Shown: in pieces, positions 8,541-17,265 of the stretch
Layout: each line of letters starts with the position of its first letter
Position numbering within the stretch: position 1 is the stretch's first letter
Assembly: GCF_014191605.1 (NCBI RefSeq)
Contig: NZ_JACHWU010000002.1
Location: forward strand, 248,001 to 312,000
Length of the DNA stretch: 64,000 nucleotides
Direction: 5' to 3'
Origin: Prauserella isguenensis
GTDB taxonomy: Bacteria > Actinomycetota > Actinomycetes > Mycobacteriales > Pseudonocardiaceae
The notes under the pieces: generated by a model
What the model was told of the DNA's origin: nothing
The model's database searches: none
Seen by the model: the letters and a program-made list of their open reading frames with translations, nothing else
Program-made: the position numbers and the translations under genes

Positions 8541-10504
8541 CGGCGCAGCTCCAGCGCGGGCACCCCCGGGGTGTCGAAGCCGAACACCTGCCCGTAGAAG
8601 GCCAGCTCCGCCTCGAGTGCGGTGACGATCGTCGCGGCCTTGCGGAAGCCGTGCTGTTCGCCCTCGAACGGCAGGTAGGCGTGTGGGATGCCGCTGCCCT
8701 CCAGCGCCTCGATGAACCGCTCGGCCTGGTCGGGCGGGCAGATCTCGTCGTCGAGTCCCTGCAGCAGCAACACCGGACCGCTGAGGCCGTCGAGGTTGTG
8801 CATGGGGGAGCGGGCCCGGAACCGCTCGGCCTTCTCCGGCAGCGGCCCGACGAGCCCGTAGACGTACTGCGACTCGAAATCGTGCACCTCGCCGCCGTCT
8901 CCCGTCCACTGCGCCAGGTCGAGGATCGGGAACTTGATCGTCGCGGCCCGGTAGGTGTCGGTCGCCGTCATCGACGCCGCCGCTGTGAACCCGCCCGCGC
9001 TGCCGCCCCGGATCGCGATCCGCTCGGGGTCTGCCGTGCCCTCCTCGGCCAGGATGCGGGCGACGGCGGCACAGTCGTCGACGTCGACCACGCCCCACTG
9101 CTCGCGCAGCCGTTCCCGGTACCGCCGGCCGTAGCCCACGGACCCGCCGTAGTCGACGGCCACCACGCCGATGCCCCGGCTGGTGAAGTAGGAGAAGTCC
9201 AGGTCCAGCGTCGCGTGGTTGCGGCCGGTCGGACCGCCGTGCGCGTGCACCAGGTACGGCGGTCGCTCGCCGTCCGGGCCCACGTGATCCGGGTGCTGGG
9301 GCGGGTGGACGTAGGCGGGTATCTCCTGGCCGTCGGCGGTGCGGAACGTGCGCTCCTGGGGCACCGAGAGGTACCCGGCGGGCGGGAGGGCGGGTTGCGG
9401 GGTGAGGTGGGTGACCGTCCCGTCTCCGGCCCGGACGCGGACGACCGCGTTCTCCGTACGCGGTCCCGCCGCGATGCCCACGACGTCGTCGCCGTCGACC
9501 GCGAGCGTCGGCGACCAGGCCGTCAGCTCCGGGGCGAGCGGGGTGAGCGTTCCCGTCGCCGCATCGAGGACTGCCAGCCTGCCCGCGGCCAGCACCGCGC
9601 ACCGGCCGCCCCCGAGCGGAGCCAGCCATCGCGCACCGGTCTTCCACGCCGGTCCGCCCAGTTCGGCCGCGACCGGGGCGAGGGGAATCGTGCCTGTGTC
9701 GGTTCCGTCGAGCGGCACCCGGTGCACGTTCCACCAGCCCGAAGGGTCGGCCAGCGCGAGCAGGCCGCCGTCGGTGTCCCAGGCGAGCTGGCACACCGAC
9801 ACCCCGTCGCCGCCCGCCACGACGCGAGGCGGCCCCAGCGCGCCGTCGTCGTCGACGTCGGCCACGCACACGGCCGTCTCGTCCCACGGCATCGACGGGT
9901 GGTCCCAGCCCAGCCATGCGGCATGAGCGCCGTCGGGCGACAGCTGCGGGCCGGTGAGGAAGTGATGAGTGGCGGCCAGGGACCGGACCTCACCGGCCGG
10001 GCCCACGGCGACCAGGTCACGCGCGATGTCGGTGCGGCGGGCGCCGGTGACGGTCTCGCGCACCGCCCACACGGCGCCGCCGGGACCGGGGCGCAGGTCG
10101 CCGTACCGGACGCCGTGGGGGACGGCGGGCTCCGGCGTCAGTGGTCGCACGGCGCCGGGCCCGCCGTCGGCACCGCCCGACAGCGGCCGGGCATGGAGTC
10201 GCTGGTCGGCCCAGTGGGTGAACACGAGCGTGCCGTCGACGACCGTCCACGGCCGGCCGCCGTACTCGTGGAGCCGGTTGCGGACGTTCCACGGCGACGG
10301 CAGGACGTCCTCGACGCGGCCGTCGCCGACGGCGCGCACCAGCGCGACCCGGCCGCCCTCGGCGGGCCGCGCCTCGGCCCACCACACGCCGGGTGCGTGC
10401 TCGTCGTGGACCACGTCCAGCCACTGCGGGGTCACACCCGCGGCGGCGACTTCGGACGCGGAGATCGGGGACGGCCAGGTACCGAACGGAGCGATCGCAG
10501 GCAT
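8537..10504 (-). CDS. S9 family prolyl-oligopeptidase-like peptidase
   Basis: 655 aa serine peptidase of the S9 (acylaminoacyl peptidase/dipeptidyl peptidase) type. An N-terminal beta-propeller (about residues 1-390) precedes an alpha/beta-hydrolase domain with nucleophile elbow GGSAGG, acid in GLDDEICPPDQ and His in EGEQHGF. The segment VHAHGGPTGRNH supplies the oxyanion region. ATG 10504 was preferred because the family begins near MPAIAPFGTWPSPIS; the 61 codons before it have no protein-like character. There is no signal peptide, so it is probably cytoplasmic. Pairing with an LD-carboxypeptidase suggests joint peptide degradation or recycling. Confidence 0.9.
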   Translation of the reverse strand: MPAIAPFGTWPSPISASEVAAAGVTPQWLDVVHDEHAPGVWWAEARPAEGGRVALVRAVGDGRVEDVLPSPWNVRNRLHEYGGRPWTVVDGTLVFTHWADQRLHARPLSGGADGGPGAVRPLTPEPAVPHGVRYGDLRPGPGGAVWAVRETVTGARRTDIARDLVAVGPAGEVRSLAATHHFLTGPQLSPDGAHAAWLGWDHPSMPWDETAVCVADVDDDGALGPPRVVAGGDGVSVCQLAWDTDGGLLALADPSGWWNVHRVPLDGTDTGTIPLAPVAAELGGPAWKTGARWLAPLGGGRCAVLAAGRLAVLDAATGTLTPLAPELTAWSPTLAVDGDDVVGIAAGPRTENAVVRVRAGDGTVTHLTPQPALPPAGYLSVPQERTFRTADGQEIPAYVHPPQHPDHVGPDGERPPYLVHAHGGPTGRNHATLDLDFSYFTSRGIGVVAVDYGGSVGYGRRYRERLREQWGVVDVDDCAAVARILAEEGTADPERIAIRGGSAGGFTAAASMTATDTYRAATIKFPILDLAQWTGDGGEVHDFESQYVYGLVGPLPEKAERFRARSPMHNLDGLSGPVLLLQGLDDEICPPDQAERFIEALEGSGIPHAYLPFEGEQHGFRKAATIVTALEAELAFYGQVFGFDTPGVPALELRR

Positions 10505-10610
10505 GCGCGCCACCTTAGGGGAGTAGGCGGGGCCGGTGGGGTGAAGATCATGCGACGAGTCGCACCCGGACGCGACCCCGCGCGGAAGTTGGCTTAGGGT
10601 CGGAGGTGCC

Positions 10611-11189
10611 ATGGCTCGTGTCATCCACGTCTTCCGCCAGCCCGACCGGTTCGTCGCGGGAACCGTCGGGGAACCCGGCGATCGCACCTTCTACCTGCAG
10701 GCCGCCGAGGACACGCGCACGATCAGCGTGACCATCGAAAAGCAGCAGGTGTCCGTGCTCGCCGAACGTCTGAGCTCGCTGCTCGAGGAGATCGCCAGCA
10801 GATTCGACGCCGAGGTGCCCGACGAGGCCCCGGACGAGCTGGTCGACAACGAGCCGCTGAGCGTGCCCGTCGAGGAGGAGTTCCGCGTCGGCACCATGGG
10901 CCTGGGCTGGGACGCCGAGAGTCAGGCCGTGGTCGTCGAGCTGCTCGCCGTGACCGAGGGCGAGGTGGACGAGACCGTCGTCCTCGACGACACCGAGGAG
11001 GGGCCCGACGCCGTGCGGGTGTTCCTGACCCCGCCCGCCGCCCGGGCCTTCGCCGCGCGCGCCGACCGCGTCGTCAGCGCGGGACGGAAACCGTGTCCGC
11101 TGTGCGGTGAGCCGCTCGACCCCGCAGGCCACATCTGTCCACGGCAGAACGGGTACCGGCGCGACTCGGAACTCACCGACGAGAGCTGA
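10611..11189 (+). CDS. DUF3090 family protein (TIGR03847)
   Basis: Conserved actinobacterial protein of unknown function, 192 aa. The N-terminus MARVIHVFRQPDRFVAGTVG and the following TFYLQAAEDTRTISV match the DUF3090 family. The C-terminus carries a likely zinc knuckle, CPLCGEP followed by GHICPRQNGYR. It is followed after 6 bases by the SCO1664-family gene. This pair is conserved in many actinobacteria, where it often sits beside mshC, but no mshC is visible here. Divergent from the S9 peptidase gene, with a 106-base intergenic region. Confidence 0.85.
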   Translation: MARVIHVFRQPDRFVAGTVGEPGDRTFYLQAAEDTRTISVTIEKQQVSVLAERLSSLLEEIASRFDAEVPDEAPDELVDNEPLSVPVEEEFRVGTMGLGWDAESQAVVVELLAVTEGEVDETVVLDDTEEGPDAVRVFLTPPAARAFAARADRVVSAGRKPCPLCGEPLDPAGHICPRQNGYRRDSELTDES

Positions 11190-11195
11190 GCCGCG

Positions 11196-12020
11196 GTGGC
11201 AGAGGCGCACAACGAGCCCGGCCGGCCCGTCGACCCGGCGGACCCGGCCGTCGCCGAGCTGATCACCCGCGGCCGGCTCGAGGTGCAGGGCCGGGTCGTC
11301 GACGCGTCCAATCTGACGCTGTTCGGCACCGTGGAGCTCGACGGGATCGCCGCCGACGTCGTGTACAAGCCCGTGACCGGCGAGCGGCCGCTCTGGGACT
11401 TTCCCGACGGCACCCTGGCGGGCCGCGAGGTCGCCACCGCGCTGATCGCCGAAGCCGCCGAGATCGGCAGGGTGCCGCCGACCGTGCTGCGCGACGGCCC
11501 GTTCGGCGAAGGCATGGTGCAGCTCTGGATCGACGTGACCGAACGCGAGCTGGTCGACGTCCTCGCACCCGAGGAGCTGCCCGAGGGATGGCGCGTCGTC
11601 CTGCGCGCCGAGGACGAGGAGGGGCAGCCGCTCGTGGTCGCCCACGCCGACGACGAGGAGCTGCGTGAGCTGGCGATCCTCGACGTCGTCGTCAACAACA
11701 CCGACCGCAAGGGCGGGCACATCCTGCCGGGGCCGGGCGACCGGAGCTACGGCATCGACCACGGCATCTGCCTGCACGCCGATCCGAAGCTGCGCACGGT
11801 GCTGTGGGGCTGGGCGGGCGAACCGCTGGGCGACGACGTGCTCGACAAGCTGCGCAAACTCCGCTGGGCGCTGGACCGTGAACTCGGCACCACGCTCGCG
11901 CAGCACCTGACCCGCGACGAGGTGGCCGCGCTCGGCACACGGGTGGACAGGCTGGTCGAGGCCGGTTCCTTCCCGGTGCCGAGCGGCCAGTGGCGCGCGA
12001 TTCCCTGGCCGCTGTTCTGA
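11196..12020 (+). CDS. SCO1664 family protein (TIGR03843, PI3/4-kinase-like fold)
   Basis: 274 aa conserved actinobacterial protein. It begins AELITRGRLEVQGRVVDASN and contains GIAADVVYKPVTGERPLWDFP, the family's nucleotide-binding-like segment, plus LDVVVNNTDRKGGHI and YGIDHGICLH, which resemble the catalytic and metal loops of PI3/4-kinase-like and HipA-type kinases. The function is not established. GTG 11196 is 6 bases after the DUF3090 stop, so the two are co-transcribed. A GC-rich inverted repeat follows the stop codon. Confidence 0.82.
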   Translation: MAEAHNEPGRPVDPADPAVAELITRGRLEVQGRVVDASNLTLFGTVELDGIAADVVYKPVTGERPLWDFPDGTLAGREVATALIAEAAEIGRVPPTVLRDGPFGEGMVQLWIDVTERELVDVLAPEELPEGWRVVLRAEDEEGQPLVVAHADDEELRELAILDVVVNNTDRKGGHILPGPGDRSYGIDHGICLHADPKLRTVLWGWAGEPLGDDVLDKLRKLRWALDRELGTTLAQHLTRDEVAALGTRVDRLVEAGSFPVPSGQWRAIPWPLF

Positions 12021-12047
12021 CAACGGCCGCTGCTGCGACCACCTGTG

Positions 12048-12096
12048 CGCCCGCCGCGGACGCCGCGCCTTCGGCGGCGGGCGTCTCCGGAGACGC
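12048..12096. terminator. GC-rich hairpins after the DUF3090/SCO1664 operon
   Basis: A 9-bp inverted repeat (CGCCCGCCG at 12048-12056, complement at 12075-12083) with an 18-base loop is followed by a perfect 16-bp palindrome, GCGTCTCCGGAGACGC, at 12081-12096. There is no T tract. Position right after a stop codon suggests termination, but the palindrome could instead be regulatory for the next gene. Confidence 0.4.
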
Positions 12097-12182
12097 GGCG
12101 TGTCCGGTGGCACTCGGGTCGTGAGGTGCCGGGGCGTGGCGCTCCCCGGATACCGGAGCCGGGGCCGCTAGGTTTCCGCTTC

Positions 12183-12995
12183 GTGCGTTCCCATTCCTAC
12201 GGCGACATCATGTCCGGCGCTCGCAAGCGCAAGATCCCCGAAGTGCCCGCCGAACCGGGACTGGTCGTGGAAGACCCGGCCAGCGGATTCTGCGGTGCGC
12301 TCGTCCGGCTCGAACACGGCAACGCGGTCCTCGAGGACCGCAGCGGCAAGCACCGCGTGTTCCCCCTCGGCCCCGCGGCGTTCCTGCTCGAGGGCAAGCC
12401 CGTGACGCTCGTGCCCGCGCGCGCCCCGCAGCCCGCCACGCCGCAGCCCGCGCAGTCGGCGTCGGGTTCGGTACACGTCGACGGGCTGCGTGCCCGCGTG
12501 GCACGGGACTCGCGGATCTGGGTCGAAGGCAAGCACGACGCCGAGCTCGTCGAACGCATCTGGGGCCACGACCTCCGCGTCGAAGGCGTGGTCGTCGAAC
12601 CGCTCGACGGCGTCGACGTGCTCTCCGACGCGATCGCCGAGTTCGGCACGGGTCCCGGGCGGCGACTCGGGGTACTCGTCGACCACCTGGTTGCCGGCAG
12701 CAAGGAGTCGAGGATCGTCGAGGGCATCACCGACCCGAACGTGATGATCACCGGCCATCCGTACGTCGACATCTGGGAGGCAGTGAAACCCGACGTGCTC
12801 GGGATCGAGGCGTGGCCGCGGATCCCGAAGGGCGTCGAGTGGAAGCGTGGCGTGTGCGACGCCCTCGGCTGGGGCGAGACCTACGAGGGATGGCAGCGGG
12901 TGCTCGCCGCGGTCGGCAGCTTCCGCGACGTCGAAACGCCCCTCATCGGCGCGGTCGAACGGCTCATCGACTTCGTCACCGAGCCGGCCGACTGA
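12183..12995 (+). CDS. DUF3097 family protein
   Basis: Conserved actinobacterial protein of unknown function, 270 aa. The segment EVPAEPGLVVEDPASGFCGALV and the later WVEGKHDAELVERIWGHDLR (a Toprim-like region) are typical of DUF3097. GTG 12183 was chosen because related proteins begin about ten residues before a basic stretch and the EVPA motif (here VRSHSYGDIMSG); the ATG at 12210 is an alternative, and the 46 codons further upstream look non-coding. LGVLVDHLVAGSKESRI and GHPYVDIWEAVKP may form an acidic metal site like those of primases and OLD-family nucleases, but that is inference. Confidence 0.83.
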   Translation: MRSHSYGDIMSGARKRKIPEVPAEPGLVVEDPASGFCGALVRLEHGNAVLEDRSGKHRVFPLGPAAFLLEGKPVTLVPARAPQPATPQPAQSASGSVHVDGLRARVARDSRIWVEGKHDAELVERIWGHDLRVEGVVVEPLDGVDVLSDAIAEFGTGPGRRLGVLVDHLVAGSKESRIVEGITDPNVMITGHPYVDIWEAVKPDVLGIEAWPRIPKGVEWKRGVCDALGWGETYEGWQRVLAAVGSFRDVETPLIGAVERLIDFVTEPAD

Positions 12996-13146
12996 GGCGT
13001 GGCGACGCGGGCGCACTACTCGCGAACCGACCGCGATAGACCGAACGGGTGAGCGCTCGGCCGTCGCGAACCTGAGCGAGGTCACACCTCGGTCACGTAC
13101 TGTGATCCGGTTCATCTCGCCCGAACGGATCTGGGAGCATGTGCGC

Positions 13147-13578
13147 ATGACAGCGGCACTCATCTGGCTCATCATCGGCGTCGTCCTGATCGTGGCCGAA
13201 GTGCTGTCGGGCGACTTCGTGCTGCTTATGCTCGGTGCCGGAGCGCTCGCCGCGGCAGGCGCGGAAGCGATCACCGGCAACATCTACATCGACGTCGCGG
13301 TGTTCGCGATCGTCTCGACCGGCATGCTGGGCCTCGTCCGGCCCGCCCTGAAACGCCGTTTCCTGGCCGGTCCCGGCATCAAGACCAATGCCGAGGCGCT
13401 GGTGGGAAGTCAGGCCGTTGCGATGTCCGACGTGGACTCGCACGGCGGTCAGGTGAAGCTGGCAGGAGAACCCTGGTCCGCGCGCACCCTGACCGAAGGA
13501 GACGTCATCGAGGCGGGAGCACACGTGACGGTCGTCGAGATCAAAGGGGCGACCGCCATCGTGTCCGCCGCGATCTGA
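13147..13578 (+). CDS. NfeD family membrane protein
   Basis: 143 aa protein with two or three membrane helices (residues 4-70) followed by a soluble OB-fold domain (GSQAVAMSDVDSHGGQVKLAGEPWSART), the standard NfeD layout. NfeD proteins partner with SPFH (stomatin/flotillin-like) proteins in membrane microdomains, and two SPFH genes follow directly. ATG 13147 is preferred over GTG 13141 because GGGAG at 13133-13137 is better spaced for it. Co-transcription with the next two genes is likely. Confidence 0.88.
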   Translation: MTAALIWLIIGVVLIVAEVLSGDFVLLMLGAGALAAAGAEAITGNIYIDVAVFAIVSTGMLGLVRPALKRRFLAGPGIKTNAEALVGSQAVAMSDVDSHGGQVKLAGEPWSARTLTEGDVIEAGAHVTVVEIKGATAIVSAAI

Positions 13579-13631
13579 CCAGCGGCCACAGGCCGGCAAC
13601 GGGCGGGTGAGCCGAGAGCGAGGGACAGCCA

Positions 13632-14234
13632 GTGAGCGCGAGTGTGGTGACGATCGTCGTGGTGGCGGTCGCGGCACTGTTCGCGGTCCTGGCCGTGCTC
13701 CCGGTACGTCCCATGCAGGCGGCCGTCATCGAACGCGGTGGCCGCTTCCACGCCGTGGCCGGGCCCGGGCTCACCCTCCGCGTTCCTTTCCTCGACAAGG
13801 TCCGGACCACCGTCGACCTGCGCGAGCAGGTGCTGCACATCCCCGCACAGCCGGTGGTCACCTCGGACAGGACGTCGGTGTCGATCGGCATCACGGCCTA
13901 CTTCGCGGTGGTCGATGTCCGGGCGTCGGTCTACGACCGGCCCGGCGACCTGTACCGCGAGTCGGAGTCCGGGCGCGAGCGCAGCGTCGGTGAGAGCGTG
14001 GAGCGCGTCGTCACGCTCGCCCTGCGCGAGTTCGCGGGCACGGACGGGTCCAACGGGCCTGCACCCGACATCGTCGGAAACCGAGTGCGGGACGAGGCCG
14101 ACCGGACCGCCATGCGCTGGGGTGTGCGCGTCCGCCGGGTGGAGGTGAGGCCGATGGAACCGTCGCCGTCCTCGCACGGTCCACACCACGGGCAACACCA
14201 CACGAACATCCACAGAGGATCGAACAAGCCCTGA
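13632..14234 (+). CDS. Short SPFH (stomatin/prohibitin-like) protein with His-rich tail
   Basis: 200 aa protein with one N-terminal membrane helix and an SPFH/Band 7 domain. VLPVRPMQAAVIERGGRFHAVAGPG and VPFLDKVRTTVDLREQVL closely parallel the next gene, so the pair probably arose by duplication. It lacks the long C-terminal coiled coil of its neighbour and ends in a His-rich tail (HGPHHGQHHTNIH). The SPFH core also carries a charged insertion (ESESGRERS). It sits between NfeD and the full-length SPFH gene, suggesting an accessory subunit. Truncation is not by an internal frameshift; the frame is intact. Confidence 0.82.
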   Translation: MSASVVTIVVVAVAALFAVLAVLPVRPMQAAVIERGGRFHAVAGPGLTLRVPFLDKVRTTVDLREQVLHIPAQPVVTSDRTSVSIGITAYFAVVDVRASVYDRPGDLYRESESGRERSVGESVERVVTLALREFAGTDGSNGPAPDIVGNRVRDEADRTAMRWGVRVRRVEVRPMEPSPSSHGPHHGQHHTNIHRGSNKP

Positions 14235-14302
14235 CCGGGAATCCACGCGAGAACACGTGGCCACGCACGGCCCGGTCGCACAGTGAAGGGGAGAGAAATC
14301 AG

Positions 14303-15775
14303 GTGGAGACAACAGGACTGATTGTTGTCGCCGTCATCGCGCTGCTCGTGATCGTCGTGGTCGCGAAGGCGCTGATGGTGGTGCCGCAATCGCAATCGGC
14401 CGTGATCGAGCGGCTCGGACGGTTCCGGATGGTGGCCGGTCCCGGCCTGAACTTCCTCGTGCCGTTCCTGGACAAGGTGCGCGCGAAGGTCGACCTGCGT
14501 GAACAGGTCGTCTCGTTCCCGCCGCAGCCGGTGATCACGCAGGACAACCTGACGGTCTCGATCGACACGGTCGTGTACTTCCAGGTCACCGATTCCCGCG
14601 CCGCCGTGTACGAGATCTCCAACTACATCGTCGGTGTCGAGCAGCTGACCACGACGACGCTGCGCAACCTCGTCGGCGGCATGAGCCTTGAGGACGCGCT
14701 GACCTCGCGTGACCAGATCAACCAGCAGCTGCGCGGCGTCCTCGACGAGGCGACCGGCCGCTGGGGCATCCGCGTCGCGCGGGTCGAGTTGAAGGCCATC
14801 GACCCGCCACCGTCGATTCAGGACTCGATGGAGAAGCAGATGCGCGCCGACCGCGAGAAGCGCGCCATGGTGCTGACCGCCGAGGGTGAACGCGAATCGG
14901 CCATCAAGACGGCCGAGGGGCAGAAGCAGAGCCAGATCCTCGCCGCCGAGGGCTCCAAGCAGGCCTCGATCCTGTCCGCGGAAGCCGAGCGGCAGTCCCG
15001 GATCCTGCGGGCCCAGGGTGAACGTGCCGCCCGGTACCTCCAGGCACAGGGGCAGGCCAAGGCCATCGAGAAGGTCTTCGCGGCCATCAAGGCCGGCAAG
15101 CCGACTCCGGAGGTGCTGGCCTACCAGTACCTGCAGACCCTGCCGCAGATGGCGCAGGGTGACGCGAACAAGGTCTGGATGATTCCGAGCGAGTACGGCC
15201 AGGCCCTCGAAGGCTTCGCCCGCAAGCTCGGCGCTCCGGGCGAGGACGGCGTGTTCCGGTACGAACCGCCGAAGGACGACGACACGGAGATGCCGCCGCT
15301 GGAGGACGAGGAGGTCGCGTCCTGGTTCGACACCAAGTCGGACCCGAGCGTGGCCGAAGCGGTGCGGGAGGCCGAGAAGGTCGCGCGCCAGGAGGTCGGC
15401 CCGCTGCACGGTACGCCGCAGGCCCCGACGCCGCCGCCCGCGGCGCTGCAGGCGCTCGGCGGAGGTGCTCCCGGGCCGACGCAGCCGGAGACCGCTGCGG
15501 AGGAGGAAGAGCAGGGCGAGGCCCCGGAGCTTCCTCCGGGCCCGCCTGCGCAGCCGACGCCTCCGCCCACCCCGCCGCAGCAGGCTCCGCAGCAGCAGCA
15601 ACCGCCCGCGGGACCGTACGGGGGCAACCAGGGGCAGCAGCCCCCTCAGGGCGGTCCGACCCCGCCGCCGCAGCCCCCTCAGGGCGGTCCGACCCCGCCG
15701 CCGCAGCCGCCGCAGGGTGGGCAGTACCCGCCGCAGCAGGGTCCGCCGTTCGGCGGCCCGCCGCGTCAGCAGTAG
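14303..15775 (+). CDS. SPFH/Band 7 protein (stomatin-like) with Pro/Gln-rich tail
   Basis: 490 aa membrane scaffold protein. An N-terminal helix (TGLIVVAVIALLVIVVVAKALMV) is followed by the SPFH domain (residues 30-180), then an Ala/Glu/Arg-rich coiled coil containing repeated EGxKQAS/EAERQSRI units (about 185-270), the stomatin-like segment MPSEYGQAL, and finally a low-complexity tail from about residue 370 rich in PPQ and QGG. The tail is partly built from a 33-base perfect tandem repeat. GTG 14303 follows GGGGAGAG. Such proteins oligomerise on the inner membrane and act with NfeD. The operon ends with a strong hairpin. Confidence 0.9.
   Translation: METTGLIVVAVIALLVIVVVAKALMVVPQSQSAVIERLGRFRMVAGPGLNFLVPFLDKVRAKVDLREQVVSFPPQPVITQDNLTVSIDTVVYFQVTDSRAAVYEISNYIVGVEQLTTTTLRNLVGGMSLEDALTSRDQINQQLRGVLDEATGRWGIRVARVELKAIDPPPSIQDSMEKQMRADREKRAMVLTAEGERESAIKTAEGQKQSQILAAEGSKQASILSAEAERQSRILRAQGERAARYLQAQGQAKAIEKVFAAIKAGKPTPEVLAYQYLQTLPQMAQGDANKVWMIPSEYGQALEGFARKLGAPGEDGVFRYEPPKDDDTEMPPLEDEEVASWFDTKSDPSVAEAVREAEKVARQEVGPLHGTPQAPTPPPAALQALGGGAPGPTQPETAAEEEEQGEAPELPPGPPAQPTPPPTPPQQAPQQQQPPAGPYGGNQGQQPPQGGPTPPPQPPQGGPTPPPQPPQGGQYPPQQGPPFGGPPRQQ
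15641..15706 (+). repeat. Two perfect 33-bp tandem repeats in the SPFH tail
   Basis: Bases 15641-15673 and 15674-15706 are identical 33-mers and a degenerate third copy follows. They encode the unit PPQGGPTPPPQ. Such units change copy number by replication slippage, so tail length may vary among strains. Confidence 0.85.
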
Positions 15776-15787
15776 GCGCAGGCGAGA

Positions 15788-15836
15788 ACGACGAAGGCCG
15801 GTTTCCACGTCACCTGTGGGAACCGGCCTTCGTCGT
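15788..15836. terminator. Strong intrinsic terminator hairpin after the NfeD/SPFH operon
   Basis: A 21-bp stem (15788-15808 with 15816-15836, one G-U pair) and a 7-base loop, starting 13 bases after the SPFH stop. There is only a short TT after it, as usual in high-GC actinobacteria. It also faces the convergent NTF2-like gene and may stop transcription from both sides. Confidence 0.85.
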
Positions 15837-15961
15837 GTTCCGGCCCGGCACCGACGCTCCACGGCACCTGCCACGTGCCGTGTCCGACATCGCCCTCGAG
15901 GACGCGCACACGGCCTCGCCGAGGACCATCGCGGACGGCAACGCCCGCCTGTCTCTACTCC

Positions 15962-16420
15962 TCAGTGCAACGGAAGCAGTGCACCCCGCTCATGTGCTGG
16001 CCGGGAACCGAAGATGCGTCGGTCGCCCTCGTTGATGGGCACATCGTTGATGCTGGATTCCCGCCGGTTCATCAGGCCGTCGTCGGTGAACTCCCACAAC
16101 TCGTTGCCGTAGCTTCGCCACCACTGGCCATGGGTGTCACGGCACTCGTACTGATACCGCACCGCGATGCGGTTGCCGCGGAATCCCCACAGTTCCTTGC
16201 GCAGTGCGTAGTCGAGCTCGCGGTCCCACTTGCGCCGCAACAGGTCGATGATCTCGGCGCGGCCGGTGACGAACTCGTCGCGATTGCGCCACACCGAGTC
16301 CTCGGTGTAAGCGAGTGCCACGCGTTCGGGATCCCGGGTGTTCCACGCGTCCTCGGCCGCCTGCACCTTCTCCACGGCGGTCTGCTCCGTGAACGGCGGG
16401 AACGGGGGTCGTGCCGTCAT
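15962..16420 (-). CDS. DUF1348 family (NTF2-like/SnoaL fold) protein
   Basis: 152 aa, full length for DUF1348. It shows [25 protein letters not shown] and [22 protein letters not shown], then [23 protein letters not shown], all characteristic. The NTF2-like cone fold usually makes a hydrophobic pocket for a small substrate; the reaction is unknown. GAGGAG precedes the ATG. It is transcribed divergently from a TetR gene, and two palindromic operators lie between them, so this is very likely the regulator's target. Confidence 0.85.
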   Translation of the reverse strand: MTARPPFPPFTEQTAVEKVQAAEDAWNTRDPERVALAYTEDSVWRNRDEFVTGRAEIIDLLRRKWDRELDYALRKELWGFRGNRIAVRYQYECRDTHGQWWRSYGNELWEFTDDGLMNRRESSINDVPINEGDRRIFGSRPAHERGALLPLH

Positions 16421-16437
16421 GGCTCCTCACTCAGGTC

Positions 16438-16487
16438 GAGAATGATCGTTCTCCGGATGGCTGCTAGCCTAGAGAACGTTCATTCTC
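16438..16487. promoter_or_regulatory. Twin palindromic operators between DUF1348 and TetR genes
   Basis: Two related 16-bp palindromes: GAGAATGATCGTTCTC at 16438-16453 and GAGAACGTTCATTCTC at 16472-16487, sharing the pattern GAGAAYG-WW-CRTTCTC. Centres are 34 bp apart. Spacing and location in an 88-base divergent intergenic region fit autoregulation by the adjacent TetR-family protein and control of the DUF1348 gene. Confidence 0.75.
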
Positions 16488-16508
16488 CTGTCGAGGGCGA
16501 GGTGTCGC

Positions 16509-17111
16509 GTGGATCGGCAGGAGGCTCACGACCGGATCCTGGACGCGGCCGAGCAGCTGTTCTACGGGCGGGGCATCCAGGCGGTGGGTATGGCCGAGAT
16601 CCGGCAGGCTTCGGGCGTCTCACTCAAGCGGCTCTACCAGTGCTTCGCGTCCAAAGAGGACCTGGTGGACGCGTATCTGCGCAGGCGGGACCAGCGTTGG
16701 CATCAGGCACTGGCCGAGCACATCGATCGCCACCGCAGTCCGGAGCGTCGCCTGCTTGCGGTGTTCGACTTCCTCGCGGCATGGTTCGATACATCGGATT
16801 TCCGCGGGTGTGCGTTCATCAACGCCTTCGGTGAACTCGGGGCCGTGTCAACACCTGTGGCCGGCTTGGCCCGGGCGCACAAGTGCGCCTTGCGTGCGCA
16901 GCTTCGCGCGCTTGCTGTCGAGGCCGACGCCGAGGACGCCGAGGCGCTGGCCGACCAGCTCCTGCTCCTGGTCGAGGGCGCAATCGTCGCTGCCGCCATG
17001 CGGCAAACCCACCACTGTCCCGCCGAACAGGGCAAAGCCGCCGCACGCGGGCTGCTCAACGCGCATCTCAGCACGACGACGCCGGACCTGTCCGCGCCGC
17101 CCGGCGAATAG
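16509..17111 (+). CDS. TetR/AcrR family transcriptional regulator
   Basis: 200 aa. The N-terminal HTH (residues 7-50) reads ILDAAEQLFYGRGIQAVGMAEIRQASGVSLKRLYQCF, canonical for TetR, with a helical ligand-binding C-terminal domain (FRGCAFINAFGELG, typical of the group with TetR_C-type signature). GTG 16509 is supported by GAGG a few bases upstream. It likely represses the divergent DUF1348 gene and itself through the twin palindromes just upstream. The ligand is unknown. Confidence 0.87.
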   Translation: MDRQEAHDRILDAAEQLFYGRGIQAVGMAEIRQASGVSLKRLYQCFASKEDLVDAYLRRRDQRWHQALAEHIDRHRSPERRLLAVFDFLAAWFDTSDFRGCAFINAFGELGAVSTPVAGLARAHKCALRAQLRALAVEADAEDAEALADQLLLLVEGAIVAAAMRQTHHCPAEQGKAAARGLLNAHLSTTTPDLSAPPGE

Positions 17112-17265
17112 GTCGGGCAGACACGACAGCGCTCGGCCACGGCCGGGACGCGCCACCGCTGCTCGCCCGGCCATGGACATCCCTTCGACCGCCCGGGCTC
17201 GCCTCCCTGAGGATCACCGAGGGATCACTGAGGAATCTTTTGACGGAACCGCTGCCCCGGACGGT

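Noticed and set aside
7647-9917. 756-codon minus-strand frame extending the LD-carboxypeptidase
   Set aside because: Upstream of 8540 it is a frame-shifted shadow of the S9 peptidase with no family features; the carboxypeptidase begins at GTG 8540.
8651-10597. 648-codon plus-strand frame opposite the S9 peptidase
   Set aside because: Arg/Gly/Asp-rich composition and perfect antisense to a well-supported peptidase; an artefact of high GC.
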